A DNA stretch of 64,000 nucleotides from Halicephalobus mephisto (taxonomy: Eukaryota > Nematoda > Chromadorea > Rhabditida > Panagrolaimidae): the NCBI GenBank assembly GCA_009193035.1, contig SWDT01000227.1, positions 1 through 64,000 on the forward strand, written 5' to 3'. The notes below the pieces were generated by a model. The model was not told the origin of the DNA. It saw only the letters and a program-made list of their open reading frames with translations, and did not search any database. Each line of letters starts with the position of its first letter. Position 1 is the first letter of the stretch. A program made the translations under genes and the position numbers. Shown in pieces: positions 35,046-46,829 of this stretch.

Positions 35046-35400
35046 TTTTAAAAGAAATTGTAAGTGTTTTTTCTCGAAACGAATTTCTCTTTCGACTCGC
35101 TCTCCCTTCTTGGTTGTTCCGTCGGCAGTCGTTGCCGAGTTCCGTCGTGTCGTCTACTTCGTGTTTTTTCCACTTTTTCCGTGATTTTATGATATTTTTC
35201 ATTAAATATCGTTAAATAATTTTTTAAAAGAACTTGTAAGTGTTTTTTCTCGAAACGAATTCCTCTCTCCACTCGCTCTCCTTTCTTGGTTGTTCCGTCG
35301 GCAGTCATTGCTGAGTTCCGTCGTGTCGTCTACTTGTGTTTTTTCCACTTTTTCTGGGACTTGGCGATATTTTAGAATTAAATATCGTGGGAATTTTCAA
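35046..35400 (+). repeat. tandem duplication of the promoter/5' region of car-1
   Basis: A segment of about 176 bp (TCTCGAAACGAAT, CTCGCTCTCC, GGTTGTTCCGTCGGCAGT, GAGTTCCGTCGTGTCGTCTA, TTTTTTCCACTTTTTC) occurs twice, starting near 35050 and 35226, with few differences. It lies between two divergent genes, so both may use it. Confidence 0.85.
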
Positions 35401-35460
35401 TATTCATTTGTAATAACCTCATTTTTCAGTCGTATCTTTTCCAACTTTACCGAGGGGAAC

Positions 35461-36651
35461 ATGGCTCAACAGACTCCATATATTGGGAGTAAGATCAGCT
35501 TGATTTCCAAGCTGGACATTCGTTATGAAGGAATCCTGTATACCGTTGATAGCAAGGAATCCACTATTGCACTTTCTAAAGGTTTGTTTGCAGCAAATTA
35601 CTAAGTAATAGCCGAGTTCTTTAGTGCGTTCGTTCGGTACCGAAGATAGAAGTGCCGCTCAGTTTGTTCCTCCACAGAACGACGTTTATGATTACATTAT
35701 TTTCAAAGCAAGTGATATCAAGGATTTAATTGTTTGTGAAGTTCCAAAGCCTGCTGCACCCGGTCTTGCTTACGATCCTGCCATTCTATCTGTTTCTGAG
35801 AAGCCAGCCCAATCTCCGATCGCAGCGACTTCCGAAACGACCGGTAGAATTTGCCCTTATAAAACGTAATATGTAAAACTGTAGTTCTAGGACCTCGTTC
35901 CTCGACTCCTGTTGCAACTCGTAATCAAGGTGACCGTCCTCCTAGATCTGCCTCTGGAAATCGTAGCAACCAGAATCGTAATCGTGATGGCAACTATCGA
36001 GATGGACAGCATCGTTACAATAATCGTGATGGCCAGTCTCGCAATAATTATAACCATCGTAACAATGATGGGAACAACCGTGGTCAGCAACGTGGAGGAC
36101 ATCGAGGCGGGCCTCGTGGACCTCGTCAGAGCTTGAAGTTTGATAGTGACTATGATTTTGAAAAGGCCAATGAGAAATTCAAGGAGACTTTGGATTCAAT
36201 AGTTCAAGCTATGGAAGCTAGTAAGATTGATGCTGAAGATGCCGGTTCTGACAATGTGTCTGTTAAGGAAGACACTACTGAAGGGTTCTATGATAAGAAT
36301 ACCTCCTTTTTTGACAACATTTCCTGTGAAGCTCGTGAAAAAGAAGAAGGGTGGGTTTATTCCGTAAATTATCCCATGTGAATCTTGTATTTCAGAAAAA
36401 GCAGTAGGCCCGATTGGCGTAAAGAGAGATTGACGAATCAAGAGACTTTTGGTCAACAGAGTGTTCGTTCTTATGGTTATCGTCGCGGGAACTATAACCG
36501 CTATCGTGGAAACAATTCTGGACATCGTGGAGGATACAAGAACTACAACAACCAAGGAGGAAATGGTTACCGCAGTAATGCCGGCAACAAAGGTTACAAT
36601 AATCACCGCAGCAACAATTATCGCGAACGCGTTGAAGGTGAAAATAACTAA
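35461..36651 (+). CDS. car-1: CAR-1/LSM14 (RAP55, Scd6) mRNP protein
   Basis: Exons: 35461-35581, 35625-35843, 35891-36350, 36396-36651, 351 residues. The N-terminal Lsm domain runs from [20 protein letters not shown] to the diagnostic VRSFGTEDR. It is followed by an Arg/Gly/Asn-rich region, an FDF motif ([20 protein letters not shown]), an FFD box ([13 protein letters not shown]), a TFG box ([11 protein letters not shown]) and a C-terminal RGG/YRGN tail. This is the full LSM14/Scd6 architecture. The protein represses translation and joins DDX6/CGH-1 in P bodies and germ granules; in C. elegans it is needed for cytokinesis. An acceptor (TTTTTCAG, ending about 35428) 32 bases before ATG suits trans-splicing. 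Confidence 0.95.
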
Positions 36652-37216
36652 TGGCGGACGGTTTTATTTTTAAGGTTTGTATATTATTAGTGCAAACATG
36701 CAATGCCGAGGCCTATTATTATTTTGTTATGATTTTGACATTTTTTTCAATTTTTAGAATTGATCAACTCTTTAATTTATGTTGATAAATAAATTGAACA
36801 AATAGTTGGCTTCCTGCCGAGAGAAAGACGAGCGCGTGCTCGGCCTCGTGCTAGTGCGTTCTGGCCAGGCGTCCGGAGCGGCCTTAACTGGTTCATCTGG
36901 TTCTGTTATTTTTCGGATTCTTGGATGATTGGATATTATTTCTTGATTATCTTTGCTTTTTGGTATTTGTTTACTTGTATGAGGTCGGAACACCTACGTG
37001 GTTTTTTATCGGTTGTTTTTTCTATTGTTCGTGTTTTTTTCAAATATAGATTGTTGATGAGTCAGTAATTGATTTTTAGTGTCGATATTGGTTGATTTTT
37101 TAATCATTACGTTATTTTGAAGAAATATATATATTTGAAGTGAAAGAAAAACGACGATTTATATTTTTTTGAATTATTTTAAAAAAATTTTATATATCAA
37201 AAAAAAATATTTTAAA
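36652..37216. other. 3' UTR of car-1 and promoter region of the next gene
   Basis: ATAAATAAATTGAAC near 36785 may serve as a poly(A) signal. A GC-richer patch at 36800-36900 (CGAGCGCGTGCTCGGCCTCG) is probably the promoter of the following membrane-protein gene. No convincing ORF. Confidence 0.4.
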
Positions 37217-38539
37217 ATGGCGGTATTTAGTACAGGACATCAACGGAATAATTCTGCTGGTGAACATGTAAGTTTTTGAAGTATTTTTAAAAAAAAATAA
37301 AAATTTTATTTTAGTTAATTGGAAATAATGATGATTGTGAATCTGGATCTCCATATATCGACACTGTTATTCGGCAACCAGAGAATCCTTCGATGAGGTA
37401 TTCTGCAGTGGCGATGAGTGATGATTGTTCCAGTTATTACGGGTCTCCTGGTGCTGCTAGAACTGTTGCTGAGGAATATAACGGGTAAGTTGGAGAAAGT
37501 TGAATAAAAAACAAAATAATTCAGTTTTGACGGGGATTCTGATGCTAGTCATGTTTTTTATGTTTATTAATGTTTTGATATATAATTTTTAACGTTAGAA
37601 GGTAGACAGGGGTTTTGGAGGTTTTTAGATGTATTTAAAAAAAATTACGAAATAACCGTCGGACGGGATTGAAATTTTAGGTTGTTTCAGTTTTAGGAGG
37701 TTCTGGAAACTTCCATCGAAGTAATTTTACAAAGTTGATATATGATTTTTGTAGTCTACGATGAATTGTGAAATTACAAAAGATTACAAAATAACTATCA
37801 TACGAAATCAAAATTTTAGGCTACTTTATTTTTTAAAAACTTTGAAATTTCCATCGAAGTAATTTTACAAAGTTGATATATGATTTTTGTAGTCTACGAT
37901 GGATTGTGAAATTACAAAATAACCACGCAAAATCAAAATTTTAGGCTACTGTACTTTCTAAAAATTCTGGAAATCTGTTTCCAGACAGTTTCGTAAAAAT
38001 TCACATATGATTTTGATAATATAATTATTTTAGGTGTCTATGTAAGGATCCCCATCTTAGAGCCAATATTCGGGTAATTGTGGGCTCTGTTTTACTAACA
38101 ATCGTTGGAGTAATTTTATTTGCATTCGGTTTCTTCGTTATGGTTATTCCAAATGAAATTGGTAAGTTTCATTTTTGTTTAAAATTATTTAACTTTTTTA
38201 AAAATTATTTAAATTTTTTGAAAATTATTTAACTTTTTTAAAAATTATTTAAATTTTTTGAAAATTATTTAACTTTTTTAAAAATTATTTAAATTTTAAA
38301 AGTTATTTGAATGTTTTGAAAATTATTTAACTTTTTTAAAAATTGTTAAGTTCTTTGAAAATTTAAATTTTTCCTTCATTTTTTAAGTTTCAGATGTTCA
38401 TGGATGGATATTTTGTCTCGTTGGTGTTCTTTTCTTCATTCCTGGATTTTACCATATTGTTTACATAAGTTGTACCGTTCTCAAGAGACCAGGATACTCC
38501 TTTGATAATTTACCGACATTCCGAAGACCCCCAACGTAA
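37217..38539 (+). CDS. TMEM134/TMEM230-family two-pass membrane protein
   Basis: Exons: 37217-37267, 37315-37484, 38034-38161, 38394-38539, 164 residues, too fragmented to appear as a long ORF. The polar, Ser/Tyr-rich N-terminal half is followed by two hydrophobic segments: VIVGSVLLTIVGVILFAFGF, and WIFCLVGVLFFIPGFYHIVY. The tail GYSFDNLPTF matches the family ending (PGFYH...GY...LP.F). TMEM230 acts in vesicle trafficking; the role here is inferred only from family. AATAAA near 38787 is a possible poly(A) signal. Intron 2 carries the repeat inverted at 43.4-43.9 kb. Confidence 0.75.
37555..37985 (+). repeat. intronic arm of a long inverted duplication (partner 43400-43870)
   Basis: The reverse complement of 43400-43870 reproduces this intron: AGGTAGACAGGGGTTTTGGA, then two internal tandem copies of about 127 bp containing TTGATATATGATTTTTGTAG and TCTACGATG. 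It lies within intron 2 of the TMEM gene, sense to its transcription. Confidence 0.9.
38165..38390. repeat. minisatellite in TMEM intron 3
   Basis: AAAAATTATTTAACTTTTTT alternates with AAATTTTTTGAAAATTATTT in about four copies of a roughly 55-bp unit. This is non-coding. Confidence 0.7.
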
Positions 38540-39300
38540 TCCAAAAGTTCACTTGATTCGATCTACCTCGAGTCTTCAGTAATTACAAGCCATAATAATC
38601 ATCCAAGTTCCTATTTTTGCTTAATGATACTCAATTTTCAAACTTGGTGGTAGTTATTTATACCAATTCAGTTAATTTTCGAATACAGTACTTCAGCATA
38701 AAGTTAATCAAAAATCAGTTTGAATATCGTCATGGAAATTTTTAAATTTATCAATAATCATACGGTAGTTTGATATTTAAAATTAAATAAAATGAAATTT
38801 TTTAGAATTTGTTTAAAATTATTTTTTAAAATTTCACTAACCGTAGACAACAGTTGTCTTTTTATATTTCGCAAGATTTTTTTGTATTAATTTTTTTGAA
38901 ATTAAATTATTTTAAATATTTTAATAAAAAAGAAATTTTCAAAAAATCTAAGAAATTTAAAAAAATTAAAATTCAAAAATTAAAAATTTAAGAAAATTCA
39001 AAAAATTAAAAAAATTAAAAATTTAAGAAAATTCAAAAAATTAAAAATTTAAGAAAATTAAAAAAATTAAAAATTTAAGAAAATTAAAAAAATTTAAATT
39101 TACAATGTTATTGATATATTTCCTAAGGGGAAGTAATCCATGAAACTTATTGAAGATAGTAATGAAAATACGAAATTACAGTAATAGGAAGTATTTTTAT
39201 TAATTTTTAGTTTTCAATTTTCGACATAGAAGAAGTCCCAAATTTAGCTGCTATTTTTGGAATAATTTCTTCTATACAGTACTTTCTGCAAGAAAATCCT
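38540..39300. other. 3' region of TMEM gene and AT-rich spacer
   Basis: 3' UTR to about 38800, then simple repeats (AAATTTAAGAAAATTAAAAA type, 38950-39100). No gene seen. Confidence 0.5.
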
Positions 39301-39312
39301 CTTTAGAGCTTC

Positions 39313-39806
39313 CTAGTCAATAAGCGGTTGAGGAAGTCCTTGATGAACTCGGTATTTTGGATTTTTAGGATTTCTCATTTTCGTCTCCGGAATCTTTAAT
39401 CTTTGACGATTTTTATTTTTATAATTTTCAGAATCTTGCTTACGGCGAATAATAGGATTTCCTAGTACTGTATTTAAACTCGAAATTTCAATAACGAAAT
39501 CCTCAACTACTCATATCGAAAAAAGTTATGTCAATACTAATATAGCTGAAAACGAAGATTCTGTTTGTTTCAGTACCTGAAAAATAATCCTCATTCCTTC
39601 CACCAGGACATCCTATGCTTAATCTCCTTCCTCGTGTTCCGGATGTCTCGCAACCATAAAATGACCCCCTTATCTCCAGTACTCTAAAAACTCTAAAAAA
39701 CACAGTTTTCATTATCGCAAAAAACCGGAATAAACTCAAAAAACCTTGGGATCAGCATTATCACAATATTGCAGAGGAAAGACAGGATTACATCAAGGAT
39801 AAACAT
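39313..39806 (-). CDS. candidate small secreted/orphan protein, three exons
   Basis: A start at 39806 gives a hydrophobic N-terminus (MFILDVILSFLCNIVIMLIP). It joins in phase over a short GTTTTT...TTTTTTAG intron to VFRVLEIRGSFYGCETSG, then GRRLSIGCPGG. A second intron (GTACTG...) leads to a Lys/Arg/Asn-rich frame ending NPKYRVHQGLPQPLID with a stop at 39313-39315. Splice sites are weak but phases agree, and the last frame uses varied codons. I recognise no family. It lies 0.5 kb downstream of syntaxin-17 on the same strand and could be a third operon member or a chance reading. Confidence 0.35.
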
Positions 39807-40039
39807 AGTTGCACGAATTATGATAACAATTCAGTAAAAATCGGAAATATAAACAATATTTCAAAGAAACTAGGGTTCAACCCGTTCAAGTAGAATCATC
39901 AAAGTTAACACGACTGCTAAATAGTTCTGGATTCGAATTTCATATATGATTGCAAATTCTAAAAAATAAAGTTACATTATTATCCATTATAAAAGTAAAA
40001 ACAAAAATCACCACAAGGTTTTGGGAGATTTTCAGAAAT

Positions 40040-40330
40040 TTAGGTAAAAACGGAAGCAAATGACAACGCGAGTCGATTAAGACCTCAATTGCCAGATTTG
40101 CCACTTTCTATTTTAACAAACTTATTCGCCCTTTGCGCGGGAATTCAAAAATTAAAAAAAACTAATTTTCTAAAACTATTTCAAAATAAATTTTTAGGAT
40201 TTTCTAAAACCTTTCATAATTGATATAAAAATAAGGAAAAAATCCAATCGCAATTTGACAAATTTTCCACTTTCTATTTTTATAAAACTTATTCGTCCTT
40301 TGGGCGGGAATTCAAAAATTAACTTATTTT
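40040..40330. repeat. two dispersed-repeat copies downstream of syntaxin-17
   Basis: Copies at about 40085-40155 and 40245-40320 show GCCAGATTTGCCACTTTCTA or a variant and CGCCCTTTGCGCGGGAATTC. They are in the same orientation as most family members. Confidence 0.75.
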
Positions 40331-40337
40331 TAAAATT

Positions 40338-42669
40338 TCAAAATATAAACTCACAATTATTTGATTCTTGAGTATTAATTTTAGTCGATTCTTGAACGCT
40401 TTTTTTAATTAATCGTCCTCCAAACAATCCAGCGACAGCACCACCAACAGCAGCTACCGTTCCTAAAACAATAGAACCTGCAGCAAATCCAACAGGACCT
40501 CCAGCTACTGTAGCTCCAATAGCTGCAGTTGCTAAAGGAACTTGAGCATTTTTATTAGCTAAAGCTTTTTTAAGTTGTTGATTTCCTTCTTGAACGTGAT
40601 GAGTGGTCATTTCAATATGTTCTTCGATCGAGTCTACCATGTCGTGTTGACACTACAAACCTCAATATAGTCATACAGTATAGAAATTGTAAAAATTACT
40701 CGAAAATTACCTCGATGAATTTTTTAAAAATATTTTTAAAATTAAAAAAATTATAAAATTCCCAAAAATTATATTTTTTAAAACTATAAAATTCCAAAAA
40801 ATACTTTTTAATTTAAAAAAACTATAAAATTTCCAAAAATTACAGTTTTTAAAACTATAAAATCCCCAAAAAATATTTTTTAATTTAAAAAAACTATAAA
40901 ATTTCCAAAAATTACAGTTTTTAAAACTATAAAATTAATTATTAAAAAACTTACATGTACAAGAGTTGCCAAATCTTCCATAACTTGATTTAAATCTTCG
41001 ATATCTTTGGCAAGTTTAGCCGTTGCTTCAGCATCTTCCTTCGCTTTTGTTAATTTAAATTTTAAATCATCTCTATGTTGTTCTATTGCAGATTGAGTTT
41101 GATCCAAAAATTCCCTTTCATACGTCGATTTCACAACATTAGAATCCCCTGAGGCAATACCACCATAGACATCTCTTTCATCAGCAAAACAATCTTCAAA
41201 AATATTTTTTTTATTTTCAGGTAAAGGTTTTTCAATTAATGACATTATTGCGTTCATTGTTGCTTGTGTCTGTTTCTGAATCGGATCAATCCTTCTGTCA
41301 AATTCCTCTTTCTGATCTGATGGAAGCTCTTGCCTTTTAGCCAATATCTGCTTAAATCCATCCATAATTGAAGCAATCATTTTTTTCGCGTTATTTTTCT
41401 CAATAATCAAATTCTCCAGATCCAAATTATTTTCATACTAAAAAATAATAAAATTAAAAAAAATTTTTTAAATAACAAAATTAATAATATTTAAAAAACA
41501 AATTTTAAAAGTGATAAAATTAATAATATTTCTAAAAAAATTATAAAATTAATAATATTTTTAAAAACTATAAAATTTTAAAAGTGATAAACTTAATAAT
41601 ATTTCTAAAAAAATTATAAAATTAATATTTTAAAACTATAAAATTTTAAAAAATAATAAATTTAAAAAATCATGGTTATTTTGTCCAGAAAAAACAAGTT
41701 AAAAATAGTTTCTATTCTAATTCGTAAAATTTTTTCATTTTCACGTATTGGTCATTAACTAAATGAAAAAATAGGTTCCCAAGAGGACAAAAATCTTACA
41801 AAATCAAGGAAATTTTTTTTACTTTTTTAAAAAAATTTGAAAGCATTTAAGAAAATTAAAAAATCAAAGAAAATTAAAAATATTTTTAAAATTCCAAAAT
41901 TTTTTATATAAAAAATTCTAATAATCCAAAAGCTATTCGAAAAAAATGTTTTATTAAAAAAATAGATGACTTAAAGTGGACTAATTCAGCTTCAGAAATG
42001 AACCAAAAGTACGAATGAACTATTTTCAAAAAAGTGTCAATTCTATAAATTTTCAAAATTAATTATTTCCATTTAACGTAAAAATTGTCTGGCCATTGAT
42101 CAAAGATCAGTGATATAATATTATAAAAAATTAAAAATCAATTTTTTGTGAGTTTTTTTTTAAATTTTCAAAATTTAAAATTTAAAAAAAACAAAGTTAA
42201 TTTCAAAAACAATTTGTCAGATTTTTAACAAAGTTCTCTCATTTCAGGCGAAAATTCAAAAATAATTAATTTTTATAAAATTATTTCAAAAAAATTTTCG
42301 GAAAAAATCCAAAAAATTTTAAATTTCGAAAAAATCCAAAAAATTAGAAATTCCGAAAAAATCCAAAAAATTTAAAATCTCGAAAATATCCAAAAAATTT
42401 AAAATTTCGATAAAAAATAAAATTTCCAATATAACGAGTTAATTTCAACTACGATTTGCCAGATTTTCCAATTTAACAAAATTCCCTCTCTCCCATTTCA
42501 GGCGGGAAAATTAAAAATTTCGAAAACATTTTTTTTAATTATTTATTTTCTAAAATTACAAACTTACATATTGAATTTGTCGATAATGTTGTTTTAATTT
42601 CTTAACTTCCTCCGTTACCATTCTTTCAAAACGTTCAAGAAGCAATAATGTCATTTTTCTGTCGTCCAT
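40338..42669 (-). CDS. syx-17: syntaxin-17 (autophagosomal Qa-SNARE)
   Basis: Exons (complement): 42568-42669, 40955-41437, 40338-40652, 299 residues. An N-terminal helical region (LLLLERFERMVTEEVKKLKQ) precedes a Qa-SNARE motif (VMEDLATLVHCQHDMVDSIE) with the central Gln. A glycine-rich hairpin of two membrane segments follows (AAIGATVAGGPVGFAAGSIV, then GTVAAVGGAVAGLFGGRLI), the hallmark of syntaxin-17. Family members mediate autophagosome-lysosome fusion and act at ER-mitochondria contacts. The last exon ends NCEFIF and stop, but GTGAGT overlaps the last codons, so an extra 3' exon is possible. TTTTAG sits 3 bases before ATG, suggesting trans-splicing; GCFC ends only 262 bases upstream on the same strand. 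Introns hold AT minisatellites. Confidence 0.9.
41440..42567. other. syntaxin-17 first intron
   Basis: AT-rich; a CTATAAAATTTTAAAAA-type minisatellite (41450-41660) and two degraded copies of the dispersed repeat (about 42205-42265 and 42450-42515, with CATTTCAGGCGGGAAAATT). No gene seen. Confidence 0.55.
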
Positions 42670-42930
42670 TTTCTAAAATTTAATTAAATTTAAAAAAATA
42701 TAAAATTCAGTTTAATTTAGAAAAAAATAATTCAGTAAAATTTTAAAAAATAATTTAATTAAATTTAAAAATATATAAAATAAAATATAAAAAATTTAAA
42801 ATATAAAAAATTTAAAAATTTAAAATTAAATAAAATATAAAAAATTTAAAATTAAATAAAATATAAAAATTTAAAATAAAAAATCGGTTAAAAACCCGAT
42901 AAAAAAACCAACAAAAATTACAACAAAAAT

Positions 42931-45900
42931 TTATTTTTCTAAATTGGACAAAAATTTATGGATTTTCTTTATCTGCTTCGAATTCGGGTTAGAGTCAGAT
43001 ACACGTTTCAAAGCCGTTGTTAAACTATTGAATAAAGCCTCATCTTCTGCAGGAATCCACTTTTCTGGAATTTCATTGATTATAGCCAGACATTTTTCTA
43101 CTGTAGTTGGAAAATCTTTCAAAAAATGAAGAATAAGAACAATACTTCTGTTAATAAATCCATTAATAATGATGTCCTGGAGGGCTTTCTCGGATAATAC
43201 CTTCTTGAAACAATTTGCTGATTGAATAAGCTTAATTATTGACCAAAAACGACGATTCAAAAATGCAGCACAACCCGTTGAACTATTCTGTAGAGCTCTA
43301 AAAAATTATTATTAAAAAAACCAAAAACGAATTTTCATAAAGTAGTTTTGAAAAATTAAAATAGCTTAAAATTTAATTTTTCATGACAGGCATTTCGTTA
43401 TCAATTATATACTCTACAATTACAAATGGAGTTTTTCACGAAATGATTTCTAGAATTTTTCAGAAAGTAAAGTAGCCTAAAATTTTGATTTCATATGATA
43501 GTTATTTTGTAATCTTTTGTAATTTCACAATCCATCGTAGATTACAAAAATCATATATCAACTTTGTAAAATTACTTCGATGGAGATTTCAAAGTTTTTA
43601 AAAAGTACAGTAGCCTAAAATTTTGATTTCGCATGATGGTTATTTTGTAATTTTTTGTAATTTCACAATCCATCGTAGACTACAAAAATCATATATCAAC
43701 TTTGTAAAATTACTTCGATGGAAGTTTCCAGAACCTCCTAAAACTCAAACAACCTAAAATTTCAATCCCGTCCGACGGTTATTTCGTAATTTTTTTTAAA
43801 TACATCTAAAAACCTCCAAAACCCCTGTCTACCTTCTAACGTTAAAAATTATATATCAAAACATTAATAAACATAAAAAACCCCAATACTAAAATATTCC
43901 ATTAAAACTAAATTGTTTTTTAATAATTTAAAAAAATATAAACTTACTCTTGTCCAAAAACAGGAACATCAGAATCTTCAGAAATCGATGTTTGAAATTT
44001 CTGAATTATTGATTTCAAAAAATTATTCACAGATTTACTTCCAGAATTCAAACAAGGCGTTTCATCAACTAGTTTGTTAACCATATACGACAAATTTCTC
44101 GATTGACTCAACGAAAACGGATCCCATTGTTCATTTACAATTTCTAAAATAAAATAATTAACAAAATTCAAAAAAAAAACTTACTTGTCAATCTCGGCAG
44201 AAATAATTTATCAATAATCGATGGAATCAAATTCACAATTATTGGATTTTCCAAATCAAAACCAACTTTGTCCGTTCCAGCAGTCAGTAGTCTTTTGTAC
44301 CAGTTAAAGTCAAAAATCGGTCTACTTACGTCTTTCAGAGGATTCCAATCTAGCAATTCAAGTCGAATAAAAAGCGATAAAAGTTTCGGCAAACAAATCG
44401 AAACATAAGCATCATCAAAACTTTTAGGATCAATCAAAATCCAATCTGCAAATTTGCTTATAATCAATCCAACATCAGAAAATTCTTCTGCAGCATCATG
44501 AAAAATCAACGCTGCCATTTCAAGGGAATCTGATATAGTCCTATTATATTCATATTGTTGAGATTCTGGTTCATCTTCATCAGAACTTAAACCTTCATTG
44601 TGGCATTCCTGCAATCCAGCCTTCTCCCTTTGGATTCTTCTGTAAGATCTTCTAGCTTCTCGTTGGGCTTCTCTCTGAGCCGCTTCCCCCACCGGCTGCC
44701 AGGGACGTCCTTTGGCCAATGACGAGCATTTATTATACTGATCAGATATGTCCATTCTCCTACGTTTCACCAATCGTTCTGACCTCATTTTCCACATTGT
44801 CATAATCCTGTTTTCCATATCCACAATAGTGTCTAATTTCTCATTGATACAATCCAGCAAATCCTTCATATATAGTCTCATTTCCTGATAAAGTTGATAT
44901 TTCTCCCTCAAACCAGAATAATCCGCCTCAATTCCCGTGATCGCCTTCACATTATCCTCAATCGTGTGTTCTTTTCTTTCCAAATCATACTGTTGAGCAG
45001 AAATAAAGTTTTGCTTGTCCTCTATCCTAAAAATCCAAAATTACTTGAATAAAAAAAATATAAAAATATACAAATTTTAAAAATATAAAATTATGTAAAT
45101 TTTGAAAATATAAAATTATATAAATTTTGAAAAACATAAAAATATGTAAATTTTAAAAAACATAAAAATATGTAAATTTAAAAAAATATAAAAATATAAA
45201 ATTTTGAAAAACAAAAATATGTAAATTTTGAAAATATAAAATTTTGAAAAACATAAAAATATGTAAATTTTTGAAAATTAAAAACTTACCGTAATTCTAT
45301 TTTTCCGATTATGTCTGTCAATTTAACTTGCGATATGTTTGGGATATTCTTGACGACTGCAGGAATGTCATCCACGATTTCGATGTCCATGTCTTCATCC
45401 AGCGTGACTACTTCCGGTTCGGGAGGCGGTTTCTCGTTCGTGATGGCGTAGGATTCTTTCTGAAGTTCTTTTACTTTTTGAGAACTGACGCCTTTTCTAA
45501 TTTGATGTTGTTCCCATTCGGCAAATTCTTCATCAGATTCTTGGGCTCGTTTTTTGGCTTCTTCGTCGACTTCTTCATCGTCAGATTCCTCGATTCTCAG
45601 AAGTTCTTCTTGTTCTTGTCTTCTTCGTTCTTCTTCCGTAACCAGCAGATGCTTCGATGAGTAAAATTCACCGTTGTTTTCGCCGTCTTCATCGCTCACG
45701 TCATCCTCGTCTTCCCGGATTAGCCTCGAATGAACGACTTTTTCCGGATTCGAAAGCGGAATGAACGAAGAATCATCGTTTAATTTCGGTTTTGTTCCGT
45801 CTCGTCTCATCTGTTCTCGACGTTTTTTGACTTCATAGACGGTTTTCGCATCAGGAATGCCTTCGATTCCAGAAAACGACGGAATATCGGAATCATGATG

Positions 45901-46728
45901 GATGGCCTCAATGATTACAGAATCATTTTCGAGGACTTCCACATCGTCTTCTTCACTTCTGCTTCTTCCAATAATCGGATTCTTCACCACAATCCCTAAG
46001 TCTTGATGAATGTTGCATTTTCTGGCTTCTGAAAGTTCTTTTTGCTGTTTTTCGTATTCTCGTTGTTTTCTCAGAAGTTTCTCGGCTCGTTTTTTGTGTG
46101 ATGGTTTCTTAATTTTGAATTCTTCCGTATCGTTACCTAAAATCCATATATAAATGTTAAATATAAATTACTACTCCAAATCCATATATGAAAAACAAAA
46201 GTGAATTATTACTCCAAATCCATATATGAATGTTAAATATAAATTATTACCCAAAATCCATATATAAATGTTAAATATAAATTATTACTCCAAATCCATA
46301 TATGAATGTTAAAGATAAATTATTACCTAAAATTCATATATGAATGTTAAAGGTAAATTATTACTCCAAATCCATATATAAATGTTAAAGATAAATTATT
46401 ACCTAAAATTCATATATGAATGTTAAAGATAAATTATTACATAAAATTCATATATGAATGTTAAAGATAAATTATTACTCCAAATCCATATATGAATGTT
46501 AAAAAGAAACAAATTCTTACCTTCATCTTGGTCGAAACTGATTAATTGGACTTTTTTCGGATTTGGATTTGTTTTAGGAACGTCCGATTCACTGTCGTCT
46601 TCGGAACCTTCTGTTTTAGGTTTGGATTCACTTACAGCAGGTCTTGTAGGTGATTTTTCTTCTTCATCATCCTGATTCCCCTCCCGTACCCTCTGACGAA
46701 TGTTTCGGTTTTTTGGTTTTCGAAACAT
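42931..46728 (-). CDS. gcfc-1: GCFC/PAXBP1-type spliceosome-associated protein
   Basis: Exons (complement): 46521-46728, 45290-46136, 44185-45026, 43948-44143, 42931-43297, 819 residues. The N-terminus MFRKPKNRNIRQRVRE matches the GCFC/PAXBP1 start. It is followed by acidic Ser/Glu/Asp-rich disorder (ESDDEEVDEEAKKRAQESDE), a coiled-coil region (YSGLREKYQLYQEMRLYMKD) and the C-terminal GCFC domain (LLDWNPLKDVSRPIFDFNWY, then NEQWDPFSLSQSRNLSYMVN). Relatives act in intron turnover and splicing in the nucleus. The start follows a TTTTTCAG acceptor 7 bases upstream. Intron 4 contains an inverted copy of an intron of the TMEM gene; intron 1 is a minisatellite. The symbol is by homology. Confidence 0.9.
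43400..43870 (-). repeat. intronic arm of a long inverted duplication (partner 37555-37985)
   Basis: Lies in GCFC intron 4. It contains CAAAACCCCTGTCTACCTTC and two copies of a unit with ATCATATATCAACTTTGTAA and CACAATCCATCGTAGA, all in reverse complement to the TMEM intron. Confidence 0.9.
45030..45285. repeat. minisatellite in GCFC intron
   Basis: About eight irregular copies of a unit of 25-35 bp (ATATGTAAATTTTGAAAA with ACATAAAA). Non-coding. Confidence 0.7.
46140..46515. repeat. 37-bp minisatellite filling GCFC intron 1
   Basis: About ten copies of a unit with CCATATATGAATGTTAAA and TATAAATTATTAC fill nearly the whole intron. Confidence 0.85.
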
Positions 46729-46829
46729 CTGAGATCTGAAAAATAAATTTTTTAAAAACTCTCGAAAACGCAGTATATCGCGTACTTTTTCAGTAAATCC
46801 GACTTTACTAACAAGAACCATCATTTTTC

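Noticed and set aside
35887..36703. Minus-strand frames rich in Ile/Thr/Val or Cys opposite car-1
   Set aside because: Antisense of the RGG/Asn-rich car-1 exons, which are confirmed by conserved Lsm, FDF and TFG motifs.
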